In this document: positions 1 to 5,433 of the stretch, in pieces
How the letters are laid out: each line of letters starts with the position of its first letter
Position numbering within the stretch: the first letter of the stretch is position 1
Source: Bdellovibrionales bacterium
GTDB taxonomy: Bacteria; Bdellovibrionota; Bdellovibrionia; Bdellovibrionales; JAMPXM01
Direction of reading: 5' to 3'
Length of the DNA: 5,433 bases
Assembly: GCA_005792225.1 (NCBI GenBank)
Contig: SXSP01000200.1
Location: forward strand, 1 to 5,433
The notes under the pieces: model-generated
Databases searched by the model: none
Told to the model about the DNA's origin: nothing
Seen by the model: only the letters and a program-made list of their open reading frames with translations
Program-made: the position numbers and the translations under genes

Positions 1-1208
1 ACGTCATCGTCAAAAAGTACGGCGGAACCTCCGTCGGCTCCATCGAGCGCATCGAAAACCTAGCGGACCGCTTGGTCCGCGACATAAAATTGGGCCAAAA
101 GCCGATCGTGGTCGCGAGCGCGATGTCGGGAGAAACCAACCGACTCATCGCCATGGCGGAGCAAATCGATCGTGATTACCGCGGTCCGGCCTACGATATG
201 TTGATCGCCTCGGGCGAGCAGGTCTCAATCTCGCTTCTCGCGATCGCCCTCAAAAAACGTGGGATCAAGGCGCAACCGCTCCTCGCTTATCAGCTGGGAA
301 TCCTCACCGATTCGGTCCACGCGAAGGCACGAATCAAGGACATCAACGGCGACAAACTTCTAAAACTCGTCGAGCAGGGCATCGTCCCGATCGTTGCGGG
401 CTTTCAGGGAGTTGACGAGGAAGACAACATCACAACCTTGGGTCGCGGCGGCTCCGACACGACGGCCGTGGCGCTCGCGGCGGCGATCCGCGCGCGCGAC
501 TGCGAGATTTTCACGGATGTTCCCGCCGTCTTCACCGCCGATCCGCGCGTAGTCCCTAAGGCTCGCGAAATTTCCCACATTTCTTTCGAAGAGATGATGG
601 AGATGGCGTCGCTCGGGAGCAAAGTTCTGCATATCCGCTGCGTGGAAATCGGGGCCAAATACGGAATTCGCATCCACGTCCGTTCGACATTCGAAGAAAG
701 AGAAGGAACGTGGATCGTTCCCGAAGGAGAAGTCATGGAACAAGCCGTAGTCTCATCCGTCACTCACGACGCGAATACCGCCGTCTTTAAACTCTTCCCG
801 ACCCCGCAGGGCACGGCGTTCCTCGGCCAACTTTTCGAGACTCTGGCGAGCCGAGGGGTCGTGGTCGACATCATCACGCAGAGCGAGTCGGAAGAAGGCC
901 AGCGCCTCGCCTTCTCGGTGACCAAAGAAGACATCCCGCTTACGCGCCAAGTCCTCAAAGAGACCATCGCGGGAGCGACGCAAGTGACATTGATCGAAAA
1001 CATGGCGAAAATTTCCGTGGTCGGAGTCGGTATGAGAAACCACCCGGGCGTTGCCGCGAGGTTCTTCCAACGTTTGGCGAAGGCGAACATTCCCATCCAC
1101 TTAGTCACGACCTCCGAAATCAAGATCAGCGCGGTCATCGGCCAAGCCCATTTGACAGAAGCCGCAACGGCTCTTCACAATGAGTTTAGCCTCGATCGCG
1201 CGGATTGA
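1..1208 (+). CDS. lysC: Aspartokinase (aspartate kinase), 5'-partial
   Basis: Phosphorylates L-aspartate with ATP to 4-phospho-L-aspartate, the first step toward lysine, diaminopimelate, threonine and methionine; cytosolic. The frame is open from base 3 and already contains the N-terminal aspartokinase signature KKYGGTSVG (visible residues 4-12), so only about 3-6 residues are missing. The TTG at base 72 is internal and not the start. Visible length is 401 residues, as expected for a monofunctional class II enzyme of about 405-410. The kinase domain (about 1-240) carries AMSGETNR (40-47), GRGGSDTT (147-154) and FTDVPAVFTADPR (170-182). Two ACT regulatory domains follow (about 260-328 and 335-398); the second has TSEIKIS (370-376), typical of amino-acid-responsive aspartokinases. 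There is no homoserine dehydrogenase domain. The first ACT domain has a diverged effector motif (residues 293-306). An internal start may make a separate beta subunit. lysA follows directly, suggesting a lysine-oriented role. Confidence 0.97.
   Translation, partial: VIVKKYGGTSVGSIERIENLADRLVRDIKLGQKPIVVASAMSGETNRLIAMAEQIDRDYRGPAYDMLIASGEQVSISLLAIALKKRGIKAQPLLAYQLGILTDSVHAKARIKDINGDKLLKLVEQGIVPIVAGFQGVDEEDNITTLGRGGSDTTAVALAAAIRARDCEIFTDVPAVFTADPRVVPKAREISHISFEEMMEMASLGSKVLHIRCVEIGAKYGIRIHVRSTFEEREGTWIVPEGEVMEQAVVSSVTHDANTAVFKLFPTPQGTAFLGQLFETLASRGVVVDIITQSESEEGQRLAFSVTKEDIPLTRQVLKETIAGATQVTLIENMAKISVVGVGMRNHPGVAARFFQRLAKANIPIHLVTTSEIKISAVIGQAHLTEAATALHNEFSLDRAD
724..737 (+). promoter_or_regulatory. 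Possible internal ribosome binding site and start for an aspartokinase beta subunit
   Basis: Inside lysC, AAGGAG (724-729) lies five bases before an ATG at 735-737 that is in the lysC frame. The codon corresponds to visible residue 245, exactly at the linker between the kinase domain and the first ACT domain. Starting here would give a 157-residue protein (735-1208) holding only the two ACT domains. Established knowledge: B. subtilis LysC, Corynebacterium and Thermus aspartokinases are alpha2beta2 enzymes whose beta subunit comes from such an in-frame internal start. Use of this site here is inference; the SD and ATG could be chance, since the residues GEVM also fit a plain linker. Confidence 0.45.
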
Positions 1209-1220
1209 GGCTCAAGCCTC
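1207..1220 (+). other. Small hairpin at the lysC stop codon
   Basis: GAGGC (1207-1211) and GCCTC (1216-1220) pair perfectly around a four-base loop, TCAA. The stem begins within the lysC TGA stop (1206-1208) and ends six bases before the lysA SD. No T-run follows, so it is not an intrinsic terminator. It could modulate coupling between lysC and lysA translation, or be chance. Confidence 0.3.
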
Positions 1221-1226
1221 GCCCCG

Positions 1227-1231
1227 AAGGA
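1227..1231 (+). promoter_or_regulatory. Ribosome binding site that decides the lysA start
   Basis: AAGGA lies nine bases before the ATG at 1241. The competing in-frame TTG at 1205, which overlaps the lysC stop as TTGA, has no SD and would add 12 residues (MRLKPRPEGWIR) that do not resemble the family N-terminus. The ATG at 1231 is in a different frame. The start at 1241 is therefore preferred. Confidence 0.75.
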
Positions 1232-1240
1232 TGGATTCGC

Positions 1241-2467
1241 ATGGCATACTTCTACAGCGGCGGTCGACTGAAAGTCGGCGCGCCCGGCTCGAACGGCACG
1301 GACATCCACGACCTGGTAAAAGATCAAACAGGTCCCGTTTACATCTACGATCTCGATAACGTGGTCAAGCGGTTCGAGACTCTCAAGGCCGCACTTGAGG
1401 GCGGAGGAACACTCCGCCACACGATTCACTTCGCGATGAAATCAAATTCACACCCGGCGATCCTCGCAAAACTTGCGAGCCTCGGAGCGGGCGTCGATAC
1501 CGTCTCGGGCGGAGAAGTCAAACTCGCCATCGAGGCCGGCGTGCCCGCGGACCGAATCATCCTTTCGGGTGTCGCGAAAACCGAACGCGAAATCGAATAC
1601 TCGCTCTCTCAAGGAATCAAACAAATCAACGTTGAGAGCCCGCAAGAGCTCGCTCGCATCGCCTCGGTTGCGCGGAAGCTTGGAAAAACCGCCGACGTCG
1701 CCTTCCGCATGAACCCCGACGTGAATCCGAAGACCCACCCCTACATCACGACGGGGTTTCGCGAGAACAAGTTCGGAATGGACGAGAGCTTTCTTCCGGA
1801 ACTCATCGCGATTCTTCGCGACACTCCCCAACATTTGCGTCTTCGCGGCCTCACCCAGCACATCGGCTCACAACTCTTCGATCTCGCCGTCATGAAAGAG
1901 GCGATCGAGAAGACGATCAAAGTTCACCGTCATCTCGAGACCGAGGGCTTTCAACTCGACCGCCTCGATATCGGAGGCGGAATCGGCATCCGCTACGAGA
2001 CCGGTGACGAAGAGGAAGAACTGAGCCTCGTTCGCGATTACGGCCGCATGGTCCGCGAGGCGATTCGCGGCCTCGACGTCGAACTCCTCACGGAGCCGGG
2101 CCGCGTCCTCGTGGCGCGCTCGGGCCTGTTGATCGGCGAAGTTCAGTATATTAAGCGTGCGCCAGCAAAAACATTCGCGATTCTTGATACGGGCATGCAC
2201 CACCTGATGAGACCGGCGCTCTACGGGGCTAAGCATCGCGTTCTTCCGCTCCATGATCGGGGCGCGAAACAAAATTACGACATTTGCGGGCCGATTTGCG
2301 AATCCTCGGATTTCCTCGCGAAAGATGTGACCCTCCCAGAACTCCACCAGGGAGATCGCGTCGCGATCGCCGATGCGGGAGCGTACGGTTTCGTGATGGC
2401 CAGCCGATACAACGCCCACGAGCTTCCCCGGGAGCTCGTCGTTGAGAATGGCGTCATCGTAAACTAA
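1241..2467 (+). CDS. lysA: Diaminopimelate decarboxylase
   Basis: A PLP-dependent fold-type III decarboxylase that converts meso-2,6-diaminopimelate to L-lysine and CO2, the last step of lysine synthesis; cytosolic, and dimeric in known members. With the ATG at 1241 it is 408 residues, a normal length. Visible landmarks are FAMKSN (64-69) with the expected PLP Schiff-base lysine K67, the barrel motif QHIGSQ (206-211), the phosphate-binding GGG (245-247), EPGR (285-288), DTGMHHLMRPALYGA (316-330), and GPICESSD (350-357) with C353, the residue typical of diaminopimelate rather than ornithine or arginine decarboxylases. AYG (381-383) and SRYN (388-391) close the active site. The N-terminal PLP barrel spans about 37-290 and the beta-barrel domain follows. 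It starts 32 bases after lysC in a different frame, so the two are neighbours and not a fusion; co-transcription is likely. Confidence 0.96.
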   Translation: MAYFYSGGRLKVGAPGSNGTDIHDLVKDQTGPVYIYDLDNVVKRFETLKAALEGGGTLRHTIHFAMKSNSHPAILAKLASLGAGVDTVSGGEVKLAIEAGVPADRIILSGVAKTEREIEYSLSQGIKQINVESPQELARIASVARKLGKTADVAFRMNPDVNPKTHPYITTGFRENKFGMDESFLPELIAILRDTPQHLRLRGLTQHIGSQLFDLAVMKEAIEKTIKVHRHLETEGFQLDRLDIGGGIGIRYETGDEEEELSLVRDYGRMVREAIRGLDVELLTEPGRVLVARSGLLIGEVQYIKRAPAKTFAILDTGMHHLMRPALYGAKHRVLPLHDRGAKQNYDICGPICESSDFLAKDVTLPELHQGDRVAIADAGAYGFVMASRYNAHELPRELVVENGVIVN

Positions 2468-2502
2468 ATTTGTTCACTTAGGTCTCCGCTTGATGCTGAT
2501 TG

Positions 2503-2521
2503 CGTCTTCGGGGCCAAGACG
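2503..2521 (+). other. Intergenic hairpin downstream of lysA
   Basis: CGTCTT (2503-2508) pairs perfectly with AAGACG (2516-2521) around a seven-base loop, CGGGGCC. It sits 35 bases after the lysA stop. It is followed by GTAAACC and not a T-run, so it does not qualify as a canonical rho-independent terminator. It may protect the 3' end of the lysA mRNA or be part of the leader of the next gene. Confidence 0.35.
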
Positions 2522-2528
2522 GTAAACC

Positions 2529-2555
2529 TGAGATCTCCGGAAGAGGGGGATCTCA
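2529..2555 (+). promoter_or_regulatory. Predicted hairpin enclosing the SD and start codon of the M32 peptidase gene
   Basis: TGAGATCTCC (2529-2538) pairs with GGGGATCTCA (2546-2555) as a 10-pair stem with a single T-G wobble (2536 with 2548) and a seven-base loop, GGAAGAG. The purine-rich ribosome binding region (GAGG at 2543-2546, eight bases before ATG) lies in the loop and 3' arm. The last paired base is the A of the ATG at 2555. Folded, it would hinder initiation. The pairing is seen directly; a regulatory role such as a thermosensor or coupling control is inference. Confidence 0.45.
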
Positions 2556-4090
2556 TGGCATCTCAAAACGACTTCGTCTCGAAACTCGGCCCGAACTTCG
2601 CTCGCCTCCAGGACCGATATAAGGACCTTCGCGCTCTCGGGACGAGTATCAACATGATGTACTGGGACCAGTCGACTTACCTACCCGAAAAAGGCGCCGA
2701 CTCACGAGGCACCCACTTGGCGATCCTCCAACGCATGCGCCACGAACTCGCGACGGCGAAAGATTTGGGCGCTTGGCTGGACGAGCTATCGAAGTCCGCG
2801 CAAGACCTCCCCCAGGATTCTGACGAAGCCTCCTTCATCAGGGTCGCGCGCGAAGATTTTGAAAGGCAGGTGCGCATCCCGGCGAGCCTCGAGGCGCGGC
2901 TCTCAAACCAGACGAGCATCGCCTATGAAACTTGGAAGAAAGCCCGCGCCGCGAACGACTTCGGCATCGTCGCCTCCGTGATGGAGAAGACGCTCGAAAT
3001 CTCCCGCGAGTACGCGAATTGTCTCAAGGAGCCCCATCACACGACCCTGATGGACCCGATGATCGATCTCGCCGATCCAGGCTTCACCGAGCAGAGTTTA
3101 AAGCCCCTCTTCAAAGAGCTTCGCTCTTTTTTGGTTCCCCTCACCGAGAGAATCGTCGCGGCGGGGCCCTTCGACAACGCATGTTTACTTCAAGATTTTC
3201 CTGAGAACGAACAGCTCGAATTCGGAAAGCGTGTCATCTCAACCCTCGGGTTTGATTTTGAACGCGGCCGCCAGGACATGACGGCCCATCCGTTCATGAT
3301 TCGGTTCGCGAGCTCTGATGTGCGGATCACCACGCGCGTGAAAAGGCGCGACCTCAATGAAGCGCTCTTCAGCACGATTCATGAAGCGGGCCATGCCCTC
3401 TACGAACTCGGAATCGACCCACGGTTTGAGAACACTCCCTTGGGCGAAGGCTCGTCCAGCGGAATTCACGAGAGTCAAAGTCGACTCTGGGAAAATCAAG
3501 TCGGTCGAGGACTTCCGTTTTGGGAGCACTTTTACCCGAAACTTCAGGAGGCTTTTCCACGCCAACTCGGCTCAGTTCCGCTCCTGACGTTCTACCGCGC
3601 GATCAATCGCGTGGAGCGAAGTCTCATTCGCACCGATGCCGACGAGGTCACGTACAATCTTCACGTGATGATCCGATTTGATCTCGAGTCCGATCTCCAC
3701 GCCGATCGCCTTAAAATTCGCGACCTGCCCGACGCATGGAACGAGCGCTACCGCACTGATCTTGGTCTGGTGCCGAAAAACCTATCGGAAGGCGTCCTCC
3801 AAGACGTGCATTGGTTCCATGGACCCATCGGCGGGGGCTTTCAAGGTTACACGATCGGCAATATCCTGAGTGCTCAACTTTTCGAATCGGCGCGCCGGGC
3901 GCATCCCGACCTTGAAGATCAATTCCGCGCCGGTGACTTCTCGAAACTTCGCGAATGGCTCAAAACTCAGCTGCATCAGTTCGGTCGCAAATTCCCGGGC
4001 CCCGACTTAATCCACCGCGCGACGGGTGCGCCGCTCGCGACGAAGGACTACTTTAAGTACCTCGAGAGGAAATATTCAGATCTTCTGTAG
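2555..4090 (+). CDS. M32-family metallocarboxypeptidase (carboxypeptidase Taq type)
   Basis: A metal-dependent carboxypeptidase that releases C-terminal amino acids from peptides, with broad specificity in known members; cytosolic and usually a homodimer. At 511 residues it has the normal family length. All five M32 hallmark motifs are present: HPF (245-247), DxRxT as DVRIT (255-259), HExxH as HEAGH (276-280), HESQ (305-308) and GxxQDxHW as GVLQDVHW (413-420). H276 and H280 should bind the metal with E306 as third ligand, and E277 is the catalytic base. DEVTYNLH (363-370) is also typical. The N-terminus lacks a hydrophobic signal, and MYWDQSTYLP (35-44) matches the family's usual early WDQ motif, supporting the ATG at 2555. 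It lies 87 bases after lysA, behind two hairpins, so its coupling to lysA is uncertain. Its role is probably peptide turnover; the physiological substrate is unknown. No damage to the gene is seen. Confidence 0.95.
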   Translation: MASQNDFVSKLGPNFARLQDRYKDLRALGTSINMMYWDQSTYLPEKGADSRGTHLAILQRMRHELATAKDLGAWLDELSKSAQDLPQDSDEASFIRVAREDFERQVRIPASLEARLSNQTSIAYETWKKARAANDFGIVASVMEKTLEISREYANCLKEPHHTTLMDPMIDLADPGFTEQSLKPLFKELRSFLVPLTERIVAAGPFDNACLLQDFPENEQLEFGKRVISTLGFDFERGRQDMTAHPFMIRFASSDVRITTRVKRRDLNEALFSTIHEAGHALYELGIDPRFENTPLGEGSSSGIHESQSRLWENQVGRGLPFWEHFYPKLQEAFPRQLGSVPLLTFYRAINRVERSLIRTDADEVTYNLHVMIRFDLESDLHADRLKIRDLPDAWNERYRTDLGLVPKNLSEGVLQDVHWFHGPIGGGFQGYTIGNILSAQLFESARRAHPDLEDQFRAGDFSKLREWLKTQLHQFGRKFPGPDLIHRATGAPLATKDYFKYLERKYSDLL

Positions 4091-4103
4091 TGTCTCTCGT
4101 CAT

Positions 4104-4131
4104 TTGCCATGTCCCCAAATCGTGCTAGCCT
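4104..4131 (+). promoter_or_regulatory. Putative sigma-70-type promoter for fadD
   Basis: TTGCCA (4104-4109) could be a -35 element. It is followed by a 16-base spacer and TAGCCT (4126-4131) as -10, with TG at 4123-4124 giving an extended -10 (TGCTAGCCT). Transcription would start near 4138, leaving a leader of about 30 bases before fadD. The match to consensus is partial, but the position just downstream of the peptidase stop and upstream of a strong SD is sensible. Confidence 0.45.
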
Positions 4132-4139
4132 GATGGGGA
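4112..4139. other. Dyad overlapping the putative fadD promoter
   Basis: TCCCCA (4112-4117) and TGGGGA (4134-4139) form a perfect inverted repeat separated by 16 bases, flanking the putative -10 element. It could be an operator for a repressor of fatty-acid degradation genes, or a weak hairpin after the peptidase gene; ATCGAATTTT follows, but the run of four T's starts six bases after the stem. The sequence is not a recognised FadR or FabR site. Confidence 0.25.
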
Positions 4140-4156
4140 TCGAATTTTGAATGGCA

Positions 4157-4164
4157 TAAGGAGG
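4157..4164 (+). promoter_or_regulatory. Near-perfect ribosome binding site of fadD
   Basis: TAAGGAGG is an eight-base perfect complement to the 16S rRNA 3' end, ending four bases before the ATG at 4169. It is the strongest SD in the window and fixes the fadD start; it suggests high translation when the gene is transcribed. Confidence 0.85.
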
Positions 4165-4168
4165 GTTC

Positions 4169-5433
4169 ATGTCAGCAGACGCGACTGGTTTTGGGACGGC
4201 ATTTTGGACCAAAGTCTATCCGAAGGGCATCCCGGAAAATTGCGACGCACAAATCGCGACGTATCAGTCTGTTCTCGACATTTTCGATGAGGCTTGTCGC
4301 CTCTTCCCGACCCGCCCGGCCTTTACGAATCTCGGTAAGACGCTCACGTTCAGCGAGCTCAATCGCAAGGCAGAATGTTTCGCGGCGTTCCTGCAAAACG
4401 AACTCAAGATGAAGAAGGGCGATCGCATCGCCATTCAAATGCCGAACGTTCTGCAGTACCCGATCGCGATTTTCGGCGCTCTAAAAGCGGGTCTCGTCAT
4501 CGTGAATACAAACCCGCTCTACACCGAGCGTGAGATGAAACACCAGTTCAACGATTCGGGCGCGAGCTGCATTCTCGTTCTCGCGAACTTCGCGCATCTC
4601 GTTCAAGCGATTCTTCCGCAGACGAAACTTCGCCATATCATCGTGACGGAACTCGGCGACATGCTCGACTTCCCGAAACGCTTGATCGTCAATACGGTCG
4701 TCAAGACGGTGAAGAAAATGGTTCCCGCGTATTCCCTTCCCGAAGCGATCTCGTTTCGTCACGTTCTCGAAAAGGGCGCAACGCAAACGCTCTCGAAGGT
4801 CCCCACGTCTCCCGACGAAATCGCCTTCCTCCAGTATACCGGCGGAACCACGGGCGTCTCCAAGGGAGCCATGCTCACGCACCGGAACATGATCGCGAAC
4901 ATGGAGCAAATCCGCAACTGGATGACCCCGAAGCTGCGCGAAGGCCAGGAAATCGGCATTTGCGCGCTCCCTCTCTACCACATCTTTGCTCTCACCCTGC
5001 ACGCGCTCGCGCTCGTTCGTTACGGTTGTCACAACATTCTCATCACGAATCCCCGAGACATCCCCGGGATGACCAAGGAGATGAAAAAATACAAGTTCAC
5101 CATCATGAGCGGCGTGAACACACTCTTCAATGCACTCACGCACAACGCCGCTTTCGCCCAACTTGATTTCAGTAGCCTCAAAGTCAGCGTCGCAGGTGGC
5201 ATGGCACTACAGAAGAACGTGGCGATGAAGTGGAAGGAAGTCACAAAGACCACGGTCGTCGAAGGTTACGGCCTCACGGAAACTTCTCCGGTCGTCTGTT
5301 GCAACCCAATCGACGGCACCGACCAAGTGGGGACGATTGGACTTCCGCTTCCGTCGACATTCGTGAAGATGATCGACGAAGATGGAAAGGACGTCGCTCT
5401 CGGCCAGCCCGGTGAACTCTGCGTGAAGGGCCC
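4169..5433 (+). CDS. fadD: Long-chain fatty-acid CoA ligase (acyl-CoA synthetase), 3'-partial
   Basis: Activates fatty acids with ATP and CoA through an acyl-adenylate, feeding beta-oxidation or phospholipid synthesis; peripheral at the inner membrane in E. coli. The 421 visible residues run open to the window end; E. coli FadD is 561, so roughly the last 140, including most of the C-terminal lid domain with its catalytic lysine, lie outside. From memory it aligns with E. coli FadD almost end to end. Landmarks are the N-terminal WTKVYPKGIP (13-22), NTNPLYTERE (113-122), the ATP/AMP-binding loop YTGGTTGVSKGAMLTHRN (223-240), ALPLYHIFAL (266-275), the linker region LITNPRDIPG (291-300), GVNTLFNALT (315-324), the adenylate motif EGYGLTETSP (365-374) and GQPGELCVKG (412-421). 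No transmembrane segment or signal peptide is seen. A strong SD and possible own promoter separate it from the peptidase gene, 78 bases upstream. A medium-chain or broad acyl preference cannot be excluded. Confidence 0.94.
   Translation, partial: MSADATGFGTAFWTKVYPKGIPENCDAQIATYQSVLDIFDEACRLFPTRPAFTNLGKTLTFSELNRKAECFAAFLQNELKMKKGDRIAIQMPNVLQYPIAIFGALKAGLVIVNTNPLYTEREMKHQFNDSGASCILVLANFAHLVQAILPQTKLRHIIVTELGDMLDFPKRLIVNTVVKTVKKMVPAYSLPEAISFRHVLEKGATQTLSKVPTSPDEIAFLQYTGGTTGVSKGAMLTHRNMIANMEQIRNWMTPKLREGQEIGICALPLYHIFALTLHALALVRYGCHNILITNPRDIPGMTKEMKKYKFTIMSGVNTLFNALTHNAAFAQLDFSSLKVSVAGGMALQKNVAMKWKEVTKTTVVEGYGLTETSPVVCCNPIDGTDQVGTIGLPLPSTFVKMIDEDGKDVALGQPGELCVKG

Noticed and set aside
72..74. 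TTG as the lysC start
   Set aside because: The frame stays open to base 3 and the KKYGGTSVG signature lies upstream of this TTG, so the true start is before the window.
360..763. Two overlapping minus-strand open frames opposite lysC
   Set aside because: Both mirror the conserved kinase domain; mutual overlap and odd composition mark them as frame shadows.
1868..2419. Minus-strand open frame (183 codons) opposite lysA
   Set aside because: It is the antisense shadow of conserved lysA motifs; no recognisable domain was found in it.
2470..2502. Possible promoter between lysA and the peptidase gene (TTGTTC and TGCTGATTG)
   Set aside because: The spacer would be 21 bases and the -10 match is poor; not supportable by eye.
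2503..2521. Intrinsic terminator after lysA
   Set aside because: The stem is only six pairs and no T-run follows.
4481..5161. Long minus-strand open frame (226 codons) opposite fadD
   Set aside because: It lies entirely inside the clearly recognisable fadD reading frame, has Arg/His/Asp-rich shadow composition and shows no family motif.
1..5433. Mobile elements, CRISPR arrays, tRNA/rRNA genes, long direct repeats or a novel defence-type system
   Set aside because: Scanning the window showed four ordinary metabolic genes with short spacers, and no repeat arrays, transposase motifs, attachment sites or tRNA-like cloverleaf sequences.

Overview
The window is a compact, same-strand stretch of four bacterial protein-coding genes from ordinary metabolism. 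Both ends are cut inside genes. No tRNA, rRNA, CRISPR array, insertion sequence, prophage or toxin-type element was seen. No gene-free stretch exceeds 90 bases. Base composition looks moderately GC-rich (high fifties percent by eye) and even across all four genes, with no compositional island.

Layout: (1) bases 1-1208 hold lysC, aspartokinase, missing only its first few codons. (2) Bases 1241-2467 hold lysA, diaminopimelate decarboxylase, with a good Shine-Dalgarno (SD) 32 bases after lysC ends. (3) Bases 2555-4090 hold an M32-family (Taq-type) metallocarboxypeptidase, preceded by an 87-base leader with two predicted hairpins; the second would bury its SD and start codon. (4) Bases 4169-5433 hold the first three quarters of fadD, a long-chain fatty-acid CoA ligase, with a very strong SD and a plausible extended -10 promoter of its own.

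How the genes fit together: lysC and lysA encode the first and last enzymes of L-lysine synthesis and look co-transcribed. This suggests an aspartokinase committed mainly to lysine or diaminopimelate supply. lysC also carries a well-placed in-frame internal start that could yield a free regulatory (ACT-domain) beta subunit, as known for some class II aspartokinases. The carboxypeptidase (peptide turnover) and FadD (fatty-acid activation) have no obvious pathway link to lysine and are probably separate transcription units.

Organism: diaminopimelate metabolism and the close match of FadD to the E. coli type point to a Gram-negative, proteobacteria-like bacterium. A member of the former deltaproteobacteria or Bdellovibrionota is my guess from overall feel and promoter style, at low certainty. 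I do not see an undescribed system here. The most interesting signals are regulatory: the internal lysC start, the start-codon hairpin of the peptidase gene, and a diverged effector motif in the aspartokinase.
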